From positions 2,170,001-2,234,000 of the forward strand of contig NZ_CP032134.1 of NCBI RefSeq assembly GCF_002165375.2: a stretch of 64,000 bases of DNA, in the 5' to 3' direction. The DNA is from Acinetobacter chinensis (lineage in GTDB: Bacteria > Pseudomonadota > Gammaproteobacteria > Pseudomonadales > Moraxellaceae). This document shows, one piece after another, positions 1 through 8,698 of the stretch (positions within the stretch are counted from its first letter, which is position 1; every line of letters starts with the position of its first letter). Made by a program: the position numbers and the translations under genes. The notes under the pieces were generated by a model that did not search any database, had not been told where the DNA came from, and saw nothing but the letters and a program-made list of their open reading frames with translations.

Positions 1-655
1 ATTTCCGGATATAGCTCTTCCCATCCCAACTATCAGTCAATAAATATTTAAGTGTATTTTTTCCAGATTTATTTAAAAAATGTGTACGAATACCCTGTGG
101 GTTAAATCTAAAAATTAATTTATATTTTAATAAATTTTGTTTATCTTGTGGTATAAAATGATTAGTCAAGTCCATTGCAAATGAAACCATTGGGTTTGTT
201 GACATACTTGTTAATAGCATTTGTAATTGATAAAAAATACCGGTAACTTCATCAACAAAAAGGCACATACGATACCCTTTATCCGGTGCCAATTCAGGAT
301 TCTCAATATTCCCATGCAAATTAATAAAATCATGCCCAGTATTATAAATATGTAATTTTAAATTTTTAGCATATGGGTGCTGTGTTGCCCATAACCGCAC
401 TAATTCTTCAGCTTTTTTTATATTACGGGGCGGTTCAATATTTTCCAGATTAAAAATTTGTGAATCTGTTGTTAAAGGTTTGAAAAATGAAGTAAGCACA
501 CCTTCAACTGCACCTACAGGTATTTGTGAATTACCAATTCCCCAGACTGAAAAATAAGGCTCATAGAAACCAACGCCCGATGCCTGCACTGCTTCATAAA
601 ATACACGGTAAAGCGTATCTCCCTGTGCAAGAATATCAAAGTTCTCTATTTCCAA
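1..655 (-). CDS. hypothetical protein, C-terminus beyond window edge
   Basis: The minus strand is open from just after the stop of the neighbouring small gene to the window edge, giving about 218 residues. It lies in the same reading frame as that gene, separated only by TAA and four sense codons. The best start is TTG at 655, with no clear ribosome binding site. The protein is soluble-looking, with aromatic-rich stretches such as GVGFYEPYFSVWGIG, and has no signal peptide or membrane segment. I do not recognise the family. It could be an independent gene with a weak start, or the rest of one longer gene interrupted by the TAA. Confidence 0.5.
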   Translation of the reverse strand, partial: MEIENFDILAQGDTLYRVFYEAVQASGVGFYEPYFSVWGIGNSQIPVGAVEGVLTSFFKPLTTDSQIFNLENIEPPRNIKKAEELVRLWATQHPYAKNLKLHIYNTGHDFINLHGNIENPELAPDKGYRMCLFVDEVTGIFYQLQMLLTSMSTNPMVSFAMDLTNHFIPQDKQNLLKYKLIFRFNPQGIRTHFLNKSGKNTLKYLLTDSWDGKSYIRK

Positions 656-667
656 TATTGCATAAGC

Positions 668-916
668 TTAGTCTTTTACACTTTGTTGTAAACCGATAGC
701 CCACTTTTGTATTTTTTCAGAAAAAAATTCACTGTATTGCGGTGCTGTTACTGTTGCAGCAATATAATCAATCCATGCCTGTAATGCATTTCCATTACTC
801 TTAGTGCCTCGAGATTTCTGATACAACTCATAAGCTACATGTTCTGAATGGTTGATATCAGGCATATTTCCCGTAAAAATTTCAGGTTCCCATAAGTAAA
901 CAGCACCTAATGACAT
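668..916 (-). CDS. small hypothetical protein, possibly the N-terminal part of an interrupted gene
   Basis: An 82-residue protein beginning MSLGAVYLWEPEIF. I chose ATG 916 over a TTG at 955 because GGGGAAAA sits eight to ten bases upstream of it. There is no signal peptide or membrane span and no family I recognise. The frame continues beyond its TAA stop into the partial downstream gene without another stop. This suggests either translational coupling or a nonsense mutation in a formerly single gene. Upstream of 916 the minus-strand frame is open for a short way but lacks a good start. Confidence 0.5.
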   Translation of the reverse strand: MSLGAVYLWEPEIFTGNMPDINHSEHVAYELYQKSRGTKSNGNALQAWIDYIAATVTAPQYSEFFSEKIQKWAIGLQQSVKD

Positions 917-1527
917 TTGATTTTCCCCAAAGTATTTAAAAATTTTTATCTTCAAAAAGAGAGACCCACTTATGGATATCTCTGTTGTGCCACTTTTTAT
1001 CCGTTTTACTGACTTGTGCTTCTTTCGAAGGAAGTATTCCTACAGCCCCAGTTGCTCAGCACGCTGCTGGCAATAAAAACCACTCTCTATAATTTTTATA
1101 ATAAACAAATATATAATACATAATTACCCTCTACAAAGAACAGAAAAAACTGCCTGTTTTGAGCCTGTATGGGCAAATATATTTGACCAGAGTGATTTTT
1201 CATATCCAACTCAATACTTAAGCAACATGATATTACTTCCTGAGTCGGCATTTTTGATCAGACCGACTTTATACAAGCCAGAGCCTGATCATGTCTGTTC
1301 TATCTGTAACAGCACTTATTCAGGATTACGCTTAACCCTGTAAAACTGTACATAATTGAATTTTTTAAAATTAAATCAAAAAACTCAAAAAATATAAGTC
1401 ACTTGTTTTACAGCCTGGTTGTAACAAACTGCATAAAGTGGATAAAGACACAGAAAATCTGGATAGAGCCCTTCTCAGATTCGCGGTTCAATCAGACAAA
1501 AGCACTGATTGGATAGAGGAAGATCCC
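917..1527. other. intergenic region upstream of antA
   Basis: About 610 bases separate the small minus-strand gene from antA. I see no confident gene. A GTG at 1438 is in frame with antA and would add 30 residues, but the extension is unlike known AntA proteins. The AT-rich stretch around 1330-1430 is the likely place for the antA promoter. I found no copy of the direct repeat seen upstream of iifA. Confidence 0.5.
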
Positions 1528-2943
1528 ATGACTGCACGTAACCTCGCCGAATGGCAAAATTTTGTACAGGGTTGTCTCGATTTTCGCCCAAATGATGGAG
1601 TCTATCGAATTGCTCGCGATATGTTTACTGAGCCAGAATTATTCGAACTCGAAATGGAACTCATTTTTGAAAAAGTCTGGATTTATGCCTGTCATGAAAG
1701 TGAAATTCCAGATCATCATGACTTCGTCACCGTACAGATCGGTCGTCAACCTATCATTGTGAGCCGTGATGCTAAAGGTGAATTACATGCAATGGTCAAT
1801 GCCTGTGAACATCGTGGTGCAACACTGACACGTGTTGCCAAAGGCAATCAGTCGGTATTTACCTGCCCATTCCATGCATGGTGCTATAAATCTGATGGTC
1901 GTTTAGTCAAAGTTAAAGCCCCTGGTGAATACTGTGAAGATTTTGACAAATCAAGCCGTGGCTTAAAACAAGCTCGTATCAGTAGCTATCGTGGATTTGT
2001 ATTCGTCAGCCTGGATACTCAGGCGACAGATTTACTTGAAGACTTTTTAGGTGATGCCAAAGTATTTCTGGATCTGATGGTCGATCAGTCTCCGACAGGT
2101 GAACTTGAAGTTCTACAAGGTAAATCTGCGTACACCTTTGCAGGTAACTGGAAACTGCAAAATGAAAATGGTCTGGATGGCTACCACGTCAGCACAGTGC
2201 ATTATAACTATGTATCTACTGTACAGCACCGTCAGCAAGTGAATGCTGCCAAAGGCGATGAACTTGATACACTGGATTACAGTAAGCTCGGTGCAGGCGA
2301 TGCTGAAACCGATGATGGCTGGTTCAGCTTTAAAAATGGTCATAGCGTATTGTTCAGTGATATGCCAAACCCAACAGTGCGTCCAGGCTATGATGTGGTT
2401 ATGCCTTACCTTGTGGAAAGGTTTGGTGAGAAACGTGCTGAATGGGCAATGCACCGCTTACGCAACTTAAATTTATACCCAAGCCTGTTCTTTATGGATC
2501 AGATCAGCTCGCAACTACGGATTATTCGCCCAGTCGCATGGAATAAAACTGAGGTCATCAGTCAGTGTATTGGTGTTAAAGGTGAGTCCAGAGAAGCACG
2601 TCGTAACCGTATTCGTCAGTTTGAAGACTTTTTCAATGTGTCTGGTTTAGGCACACCTGACGATCTGGTTGAATTCCGTGAGCAGCAAAAAGGCTTTCAG
2701 GGACGTCTGGAGCGCTGGAGTGATATCTCCCGTGGCTATCATCAATGGACATATGGTCCAACACAAAACTCGCAGGATCTGGGCATTCAGCCTGTCATTA
2801 CAGGTCGTGAATTTACTCATGAAGGACTGTATGTCAATCAGCATGGACAATGGCAACGCCTTATTTTAGATGGGTTGAATAAGAAAATGCTCAAAATGCA
2901 TGATGTTACTTTTAACAATCAATCTGTTACGGATGAGGTGTAA
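1528..2943 (+). CDS. antA: anthranilate 1,2-dioxygenase, large (alpha) subunit
   Basis: Catalytic subunit of the Rieske dioxygenase that converts anthranilate to catechol with release of CO2 and ammonia. The 471-residue product matches the expected AntA length. The Rieske [2Fe-2S] ligands are Cys93-X-His95 and Cys113-X2-His116. The mononuclear iron site lies in the NENGLDGYHVSTVH stretch (about residues 211-224). ATG 1528 is preceded by AGAGGAAG, so the longer GTG-initiated frame from 1438 is rejected. antB follows after 2 bp and antC after that, giving a three-gene operon. From memory the protein is very close to AntA of Acinetobacter baylyi. Confidence 0.95.
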   Translation: MTARNLAEWQNFVQGCLDFRPNDGVYRIARDMFTEPELFELEMELIFEKVWIYACHESEIPDHHDFVTVQIGRQPIIVSRDAKGELHAMVNACEHRGATLTRVAKGNQSVFTCPFHAWCYKSDGRLVKVKAPGEYCEDFDKSSRGLKQARISSYRGFVFVSLDTQATDLLEDFLGDAKVFLDLMVDQSPTGELEVLQGKSAYTFAGNWKLQNENGLDGYHVSTVHYNYVSTVQHRQQVNAAKGDELDTLDYSKLGAGDAETDDGWFSFKNGHSVLFSDMPNPTVRPGYDVVMPYLVERFGEKRAEWAMHRLRNLNLYPSLFFMDQISSQLRIIRPVAWNKTEVISQCIGVKGESREARRNRIRQFEDFFNVSGLGTPDDLVEFREQQKGFQGRLERWSDISRGYHQWTYGPTQNSQDLGIQPVITGREFTHEGLYVNQHGQWQRLILDGLNKKMLKMHDVTFNNQSVTDEV

Positions 2944-2945
2944 TT

Positions 2946-3437
2946 ATGTCTCTCGAACTTCATTTTGCAGTTTCACAGTTCCTCTATAAAAAAGCCGAAC
3001 TATGCGATAACTACGATTGGGATGCTTACATCAACCTATACGATGAGGACAGTGTATACCACATCCCACAATGGATTGATGATCACAACTATGTTCAGGA
3101 TCCAGATCAGGGCTTATCTTACGTTTATTATGAGGACCGTTCTGGTCTTGAAGACCGTGTATTCCGTATCCGTACCGGTAAAGCAGCTTCAGCAACGCCC
3201 TTGCCACGTACACAACACAATATTCATAATGTGCAGGTAAAAACACTGGATGATGGTTTGGTTGAAGCCAGAGTCAGCTGGCGAACACTGTATAACCGTC
3301 AGGGACTGGAGGGCTGTTTTTATGGACGCGCAACCTATTTATTACGTCCAACAGAAGACAGTTTCCGTATCCGCCGTCAGCACAGTGTACTGTTGAATGA
3401 CAGGATTGATTCCGTTCTTGATTTCTATCACGTTTAA
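2946..3437 (+). CDS. antB: anthranilate 1,2-dioxygenase, small (beta) subunit
   Basis: A 163-residue beta subunit of the SnoaL/NTF2-like fold found in ring-hydroxylating dioxygenases. It has a structural role in the alpha3beta3 oxygenase. Typical features are the early YDWDAYINLYDED segment and the C-terminal RIRRQHSVLLNDRIDSVLD segment. The start lies 2 bp after the antA stop and overlaps its ribosome binding region, so the two are probably translationally coupled. Length and position between antA and antC leave little doubt. Confidence 0.94.
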   Translation: MSLELHFAVSQFLYKKAELCDNYDWDAYINLYDEDSVYHIPQWIDDHNYVQDPDQGLSYVYYEDRSGLEDRVFRIRTGKAASATPLPRTQHNIHNVQVKTLDDGLVEARVSWRTLYNRQGLEGCFYGRATYLLRPTEDSFRIRRQHSVLLNDRIDSVLDFYHV

Positions 3438-3448
3438 GGGGAGTCAAT

Positions 3449-4480
3449 ATGGATCATTCTGTTGCACTCAATTTTGCTGATGGCAAAACTTTTTTTATCT
3501 CTGTCCAGCAAGACGAATTGTTGCTTGATGCAGCAGTTCGTCAGGGCATTAATCTGCCTTTAGACTGTCGTGAAGGCGTTTGTGGAACCTGTCAGGGGAA
3601 ATGCGAAACGGGTATTTATGAACAGGAATATGTGGATGAAGATGCATTAAGTGAACGTGATCTGTCCGAGCGCAAAATGCTGGCGTGTCAGACCCGCGTC
3701 AAATCCAATGCCGCTTTTTATTTTGATCATAACTCCACCATTTGTAATACCGGTGAGACTTTAAAAATTGCGACCGTTGTGACGGGGGTAGAACTCGTTT
3801 CAGAAACTACTGCTATTCTATATTTAGATGCCCGTAGCCACACCAGACAACTGGACTTTTTACCAGGTCAGTATGCGCGTTTACAGATTCCAGGGACAGA
3901 GGACTGGCGTTCTTACTCATTTGCCAATCGTCCAAATGCCAGCAATCAGCTTCAGTTTTTAATTCGCCTCCTCCCGAATGGTGTGATGAGCAATTATTTG
4001 AGAGAACGTTGTCAGATTGGGCAAACTTTGATGATGGAAGCACCTTTAGGCAGCTTTTATCTTCGTGAAGCGGAACGTCCTTTGGTATTTATTGCAGGTG
4101 GTACAGGGTTATCCGCATTTTTAGGTATGCTGGATAATATTGCAGAACAACCGTGTCAGCCGCCGGTTCGCTTGTATTATGGTGTAAATACAGAAGCTGA
4201 TTTATGCGAACAGAACCGCTTAACTGCCTATGCCGAACGGATTAAAGACTTCAGCTATCATCCGATTATTTCTAAAGCATCGGAACAATGGCAAGGCAAA
4301 TCAGGTTTCATCCATGAACATTTAGACAAAAACCAACTGGCTGAACAAAGCTTTGATATGTACTTATGTGGTCCACCGCCCATGATTGAAGCAGTCAAAA
4401 CATGGCTGGATGAACAAGCGATTGAGGACTGTCACATTTACAGTGAAAAATTCTTACAAAGTAACACAGCAAAAACTTAA
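3449..4480 (+). CDS. antC: anthranilate 1,2-dioxygenase, electron transfer (reductase) component
   Basis: A 343-residue reductase passing electrons from NADH to the AntAB oxygenase. The N-terminal plant-type [2Fe-2S] ferredoxin domain (residues about 1-95) has Cys ligands in DCREGVCGTCQGKC and a fourth Cys in MLACQTRV. The FAD-binding barrel carries RSYSFAN, and the NAD-binding domain carries GGTGLSAFLGML and CGPPPMIEAV. AAGGGGAG precedes the ATG. It ends the antABC operon; a hairpin lies just downstream, before the IS element. Confidence 0.95.
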   Translation: MDHSVALNFADGKTFFISVQQDELLLDAAVRQGINLPLDCREGVCGTCQGKCETGIYEQEYVDEDALSERDLSERKMLACQTRVKSNAAFYFDHNSTICNTGETLKIATVVTGVELVSETTAILYLDARSHTRQLDFLPGQYARLQIPGTEDWRSYSFANRPNASNQLQFLIRLLPNGVMSNYLRERCQIGQTLMMEAPLGSFYLREAERPLVFIAGGTGLSAFLGMLDNIAEQPCQPPVRLYYGVNTEADLCEQNRLTAYAERIKDFSYHPIISKASEQWQGKSGFIHEHLDKNQLAEQSFDMYLCGPPPMIEAVKTWLDEQAIEDCHIYSEKFLQSNTAKT

Positions 4481-4494
4481 TCCCCCTTACTGGC

Positions 4495-4524
4495 TCAATG
4501 TCATATTCTAAGATATGGCATTGA
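4495..4524. terminator. hairpin after antC
   Basis: TCAATGTCATAT and ATATGGCATTGA form a 12-bp stem (one T-G pair) around a six-base loop, 15 bases past the antC stop. There is no U-tract, so it may be an mRNA-stabilising or attenuating structure rather than a true intrinsic terminator. Confidence 0.45.
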
Positions 4525-4895
4525 CTGTCACCCTGCGCTGATTCATTAGCTATTTAAGTCATATATGTATAAATAATATGTATAAATAAACATAACTGAT
4601 AAAAACGATACCCTCTCATTTTTCTGAAACTTAGCATATCTTTCAACATATTTTATATGATTGATTCAACTTGTTTTAATTGTATAAAAAAATTACAATT
4701 TAATATAAATAATACAATAAATTTCAATTACTTAAAAAATACCATATAACTGAAATAAATTGATCATTTTAGTCAGATTTGCTATATATTAAAGACTGAT
4801 CTTAAGGAATAAGGTCATATAAAGAGTTCAAGATATGATCACGTTTTTCTCTTTAATTTGAAATAATAACTTCTCATTTTTAATTTGATTGATCA
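4525..4895. other. AT-rich spacer between antC and the IS element
   Basis: About 370 bases, very AT-rich, with no open reading frame of note. I see nothing in it that I can name. It may have held the original promoter region of the AraC-family gene before the IS arrived. Confidence 0.4.
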
Positions 4896-4988
4896 TGTCC
4901 AGAGATGGATCCGTAAATTTGAACAACTCCTATAAGTGATATTCTGCTCCTCAAATGATGTTATAAACATCAATATATGGAGTATTTT

Positions 4989-5294
4989 ATGGCACGTAGA
5001 CCAAGAAGAAATCATTCAAATGATTTTAAAGCTAAGGTAGCACTTGCTGCGATTAAAGCAGAAAAAACACTTGCTGAATTGAGTGCTGAGTTTGATGTTC
5101 ATCAAAACCAAATTATTGACTGGAAAAATCAATTGATCTCAGCTTCCTCGCAAGCTTTCGATCAATCAAAAGCTCCAACAGAACCACCCATCGATCTAAA
5201 AAAACTACATGCAAAAATCGGTGAGCAGGCATTAGAAATTGATTTTTTAGAAGGTGTGTTGAAGAAACTGGGCCGCTTCAACCACAAAAGTTAA
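4989..5294 (+). CDS. IS3-family transposase OrfA
   Basis: About 101 residues with an N-terminal helix-turn-helix of the transposase_8 type (RRNHSNDFKAKVALAAIKAE, then LAELSAEFDVHQNQIIDWK) and a C-terminal leucine-zipper-like segment. It binds the IS ends. ATG 4989 is preferred to ATG 4977 because GGAG lies seven bases before it. It overlaps the orfB frame, which is in the -1 phase, so a fused OrfAB transposase is expected by programmed frameshifting as in other IS3-family elements. Confidence 0.85.
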   Translation: MARRPRRNHSNDFKAKVALAAIKAEKTLAELSAEFDVHQNQIIDWKNQLISASSQAFDQSKAPTEPPIDLKKLHAKIGEQALEIDFLEGVLKKLGRFNHKS

Positions 5295-6121
5295 TCGACG
5301 ACTCACTTCAGATTTCAGTATCTAAGCAAGCTAAGCTGCTGAAAGTCTCCCGTGGTTGTTATTACTATCGCCCAAAACCTGTGAGTGCATCAGATCTGAA
5401 GCTGATGCGATGTATTGATGAATTACATATGCAATATCCTTTTGCAGGCAGTCGTATGATGCGTGATTTGTTGAATCGTCAAGGACATCATATAGGACGA
5501 CGTCATACACGTACTTTAATGAAGAAAATGGGTATTCAGGCGTTATATTGCAAACCAAATTTAAGCCAGGCTAATCAAGCTCACCGTAAATATCCATATC
5601 TGCTCAAAGGGTTGGCTATTCAGCGCAGTAATCAAGTGTGGTCTACGGATATAACGTATATCCCTATGGCAAAAGGCTTTGTTTATTTATGTGCTGTGAT
5701 TGATTGGCATAGCCGCAAGGTACTTGCGCATAGGGTATCGATTAGTATGGAGGTGGATTTTTGTATTTCGGCTTTAAATGAAGCGATTGAAAAATATGGT
5801 CGACCTGAAATATTTAATACAGACCAAGGCAGCCAGTTTACCAGTGATGCATTTATTGATGTATTGAAATCAAATGGCATTCAAATCAGTATGGATGGTA
5901 AAGGTCGATGGGTAGATAATGTGATGGTTGAACGATTATGGCGGAGCGTTAAATATGAAGAGGTGTATCTCAAAGCTTATAGCAGTGTCACAGATGCGAA
6001 AAAGCAATTAAGTGCATATTTTGAGTTTTATAATTTGAAACGACCTCATTCGAGTCTAGACAAAATGACACCAAATGAGTTTTACTATGATCAGCTACCC
6101 CAACAAAACAAGGTGGCTTAA
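5243..6121 (+). CDS. IS3-family transposase OrfB (DDE integrase domain)
   Basis: The -1 frame is open from 5243, immediately after an in-frame TGA, to 6121. The first ordinary start is GTG 5381, so most product is probably made as an OrfAB fusion. It contains the HTH_21 region (MQYPFAGSRMMRDLLNRQG) and an rve integrase core with catalytic Asp in WSTDITYIPM, Asp in FNTDQGSQFTS and Glu in VMVERLWRSVKYEE. A T TTT TTA heptamer at 5243-5249 and the stretch AAGAAACTGGGC just after are candidate slip sites. The frame seems intact, so the element may still be active. Confidence 0.85.
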   Translation, partial: FFRRCVEETGPLQPQKLIDDSLQISVSKQAKLLKVSRGCYYYRPKPVSASDLKLMRCIDELHMQYPFAGSRMMRDLLNRQGHHIGRRHTRTLMKKMGIQALYCKPNLSQANQAHRKYPYLLKGLAIQRSNQVWSTDITYIPMAKGFVYLCAVIDWHSRKVLAHRVSISMEVDFCISALNEAIEKYGRPEIFNTDQGSQFTSDAFIDVLKSNGIQISMDGKGRWVDNVMVERLWRSVKYEEVYLKAYSSVTDAKKQLSAYFEFYNLKRPHSSLDKMTPNEFYYDQLPQQNKVA

Positions 6122-6348
6122 CTAGAGCGGAATATCACTTATAAATACGCTTTTAGTTGTTCAAACAAGTGGGACCACCTCTTCCTGACAGGCTTAAAAA
6201 TAGTATTAAAAGTATATTAACTGGTCTATTTTTTGCTTAATTCTTTATGTTATTGCGAGCCACTTAAATGTTTAAGTATTACTGACAATATTTCAATCTG
6301 GTTGACACAGTTGCGATATTTTCAGTGAGCCAGCCAAAAGGAATATGA

Positions 6349-7407
6349 ATGAGTCAGGTCAATCCCGCTATTGAATTAAATGGACGTCATCTACAACAAT
6401 GTTCCATTTTTTCATCACAAAACTTAGTGTTCCAGCACCAGGATCTGGGTGAAACCTGCAAAAGTGTGGGGCAAATCTTTAAGCCACACCTGTTAAAAAT
6501 TGTGCAGCAACGCAACGATTTTTACTCGTCCATGCATCATCTCACAGCTGGTCGTTTATCCATCAGTCGTCTTGAATACGGCGCTGATGTTTATATTGAA
6601 CCTGATCATCTGGATAATTTTTATCTGATTCAAATTCCAACACAGGGTTATGCTGAAATTGAAATTAATCAGCAAAAATTTATTTCTTATACACAAGTTG
6701 CATCGCTCATTTCCCCAGATCAGTCGTTTAAAATGCGCTGGCATGCGAATTCTCCGCAACTCATTCTCAAAATAGATAAAGAAGACTTGCTCCAGCATTG
6801 TCGTCAGCATCTTCCTGATGTCCCTCATCACTTACCGTTATTTGAGCCAAAACTTGATTTTTCGACGCAAGGTGGTGGTTACTTTTTACAGCTTATGCGT
6901 ACCCTGACCGATGCTTTAGCTTGCGAACGACATCCATTACATCATCCAATGGCTTTTAAACAGTTTGAATCCAGTCTGTTCAATGCACTGATTTATGGTC
7001 AGCAAAATACGTTATTACAACGTATTGAACAAACCAAAGAACAGGCTATTTCACCTTATTTCATCAAACGTACCGAAGCATTTATGCGCGAAAATCTGCA
7101 TGCGTCACTCACCATTGAACAATTGGCCGAACATGCTGGCGTCAGTGTACGCACCCTGTTCGCAGGATTTAAAAGTTTTTTAAATACTACGCCAATGTCA
7201 TATTTAAGAGAGCTACGTTTTGAACAGGCGCATATTGAATTGTTGCGTAACGAGCATATTTCAGTTACGGATGTCGCATTCAAATGGGGCTTTACACATC
7301 TGGGACGTTTTTCTCAGGAATACAAACGCCGCTATGGTGAATTACCATCCAGTACTCGCCGTACCTCTATAGAACATCAGGATATCAGCTTAAAAGCATA
7401 TTCATAA
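6349..7407 (+). CDS. iifR: AraC/XylS-family transcriptional regulator, probable indole pathway regulator
   Basis: A 352-residue activator with an N-terminal AraC_binding_2-like sensing domain and a C-terminal double helix-turn-helix (about residues 240-340). Diagnostic segments are LTIEQLAEHAGVSVRTLFAGFK and VTDVAFKWGFTHLGRFSQEYKRRYGELPS. It lies between antABC and the minus-strand indole cluster, converging on the latter. The published Acinetobacter iif cluster has an AraC-type gene iifR, which supports this name. It could instead act as an AntR-type regulator of antABC, as in Pseudomonas, or control both. Confidence 0.7.
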   Translation: MSQVNPAIELNGRHLQQCSIFSSQNLVFQHQDLGETCKSVGQIFKPHLLKIVQQRNDFYSSMHHLTAGRLSISRLEYGADVYIEPDHLDNFYLIQIPTQGYAEIEINQQKFISYTQVASLISPDQSFKMRWHANSPQLILKIDKEDLLQHCRQHLPDVPHHLPLFEPKLDFSTQGGGYFLQLMRTLTDALACERHPLHHPMAFKQFESSLFNALIYGQQNTLLQRIEQTKEQAISPYFIKRTEAFMRENLHASLTIEQLAEHAGVSVRTLFAGFKSFLNTTPMSYLRELRFEQAHIELLRNEHISVTDVAFKWGFTHLGRFSQEYKRRYGELPSSTRRTSIEHQDISLKAYS

Positions 7408-7613
7408 TCAGGCTAAAATATTTCAAGACATAAAACTAAGTCATATGTGCGGGATTCTTTTTGATTAGAAGAGTGGTCTTATCTCAAGCATATTCTCTAT
7501 AGCCCCCCATTTTTAACTATATTGCCCAGATTTTTCTTATATCCGTTACTGAAACGTGATCAGGATACTATGTTTATTTCTATCAAAAGCTTGTTCAATT
7601 TTAAGACAATAAT

Positions 7614-7643
7614 AAAAAACCTATTCAGAAAACTCTAAATAGG
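7614..7643 (-). terminator. intrinsic terminator of the iif operon
   Basis: Read on the minus strand, CCTATTT and GAATAGG form a stem around a loop, followed by TTTTTT, about 40 bases after the last gene of the cluster. Confidence 0.6.
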
Positions 7644-7682
7644 CCAAAGAAAGTCATTATTAAAATGGTTTGAGGCAATTAA

Positions 7683-8630
7683 TCAGAAATGATGGATATA
7701 ACGTACCTGTAAACGTGTGCCTTCAGGTCGATTTTTAGCATCCTGTTCAAAATAAGCATTGGCAACTACATGGTCATTTTTTGAAAAACTGTACATGCCA
7801 CCAGGTCCAATCGCCCAGATTTGCTCACGCGCATCTTTAACTTTTTCACCATTGACTTCATTATCAGTCACTTGCTTGAGCCAGTAGCCATTTATGCCTA
7901 AGCGCAGTTGAGGCGTCACTGCATAATCAGTTGCAAAGTTGGCATGAATCGCCTGCCCTGCCTGAATATCATCCGCAGTGCCATAGGTATAGTTAGGGTC
8001 ATCATTTTTAAAGTTATATAAATAATGAATGCGGGTCGATGCTGTCCATTTCGGATTAAACCAGTAAGTGGCTGCCCAGTATGGATCCAGTGACACGGCG
8101 TTGTTACCAGGGTTGATATTTTTGTCGCGATCATAACGACCAGTTGGCAAGTTGACCTGGAATTCAACGCGCTGCACAAATTTTGGACCATCAGCTCCCA
8201 TAACTGGATCAAACTGGATAAATGGACCAATCATCAGATCACCAAAGCCACTCTGTGCTTTGATCGCCGCATTATTTAAGCCATCATCCATATCCATTTT
8301 ACTTACAAATGGAACCAGAAAATTCAGTCCCAGTGCCGCATGCTCACCCACACGGACATTGGACATATAACTGATTTGCTGAACCAATACCTGATAGTTC
8401 AAATCAGTTTTAGGTAAAGGGAGTTTATCCCCTTCATTGTCCATAAATTTATTTGAATCATAATTTTGAAAATAAGTTTGTGAATACCAGCCTGGTCCAG
8501 CTGGTAATCCTCCATCCATAAAACTGGTCATGCCCAGATTGACGGTTGGCAGATCGTAAGCATGTGCTGCAATGGAAGTCAGGACTACTGTTCCAGCCAG
8601 AAAACCTCTTTTTATGACATTATTTTTCAT
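7683..8630 (-). CDS. iifE: outer-membrane SphA/MetA-type protein of the indole cluster
   Basis: A 315-residue exported protein with a signal peptide (about residues 1-24, ending AHA-YDLP) and repeated beta-strand segments ending in the terminal aromatic motif RYIHHF. This matches the phenol_MetA_deg/SphA family of putative outer-membrane barrels found with aromatic degradation operons. A role in uptake of the aromatic substrate is inferred, not shown. It is the last gene of the minus-strand cluster. The symbol rests on its place in the cluster; the function of IifE is not established to my knowledge. Confidence 0.6.
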   Translation of the reverse strand: MKNNVIKRGFLAGTVVLTSIAAHAYDLPTVNLGMTSFMDGGLPAGPGWYSQTYFQNYDSNKFMDNEGDKLPLPKTDLNYQVLVQQISYMSNVRVGEHAALGLNFLVPFVSKMDMDDGLNNAAIKAQSGFGDLMIGPFIQFDPVMGADGPKFVQRVEFQVNLPTGRYDRDKNINPGNNAVSLDPYWAATYWFNPKWTASTRIHYLYNFKNDDPNYTYGTADDIQAGQAIHANFATDYAVTPQLRLGINGYWLKQVTDNEVNGEKVKDAREQIWAIGPGGMYSFSKNDHVVANAYFEQDAKNRPEGTRLQVRYIHHF

Positions 8631-8698
8631 CTTGTATCCTCAAGAAAATCACGACCATAACTCATCGTGATGTCTCTCGTTAAAGGTATTGTGAATGA

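Larger units (their letters stand above)
4896..6190 (+). mobile_element. IS3-family insertion sequence
   Basis: About 1.3 kb with two overlapping frames (orfA, orfB) typical of IS3-family elements. The ends share inverted subterminal blocks: TTTGAACAACT and TATAAGTGATATTC occur near the left end and in reverse complement near the right end. Both ends begin TGTC when read inward, at 4896 and 6190. I see no matching target duplication directly outside these points, so the exact boundaries are uncertain. The element separates antC from the AraC-type regulator gene. Confidence 0.8.

Noticed and set aside
1438..1527. N-terminal extension of antA from GTG 1438
   Set aside because: The ATG at 1528 has a strong ribosome binding site and gives the normal AntA length and N-terminus; the extra 30 residues have no counterpart that I know.
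6191..6348. Search for a tRNA-type or target duplication next to the IS right end
   Set aside because: The bases after 6190 (GGC) do not match those before 4896 (TCA); no duplication could be supported.
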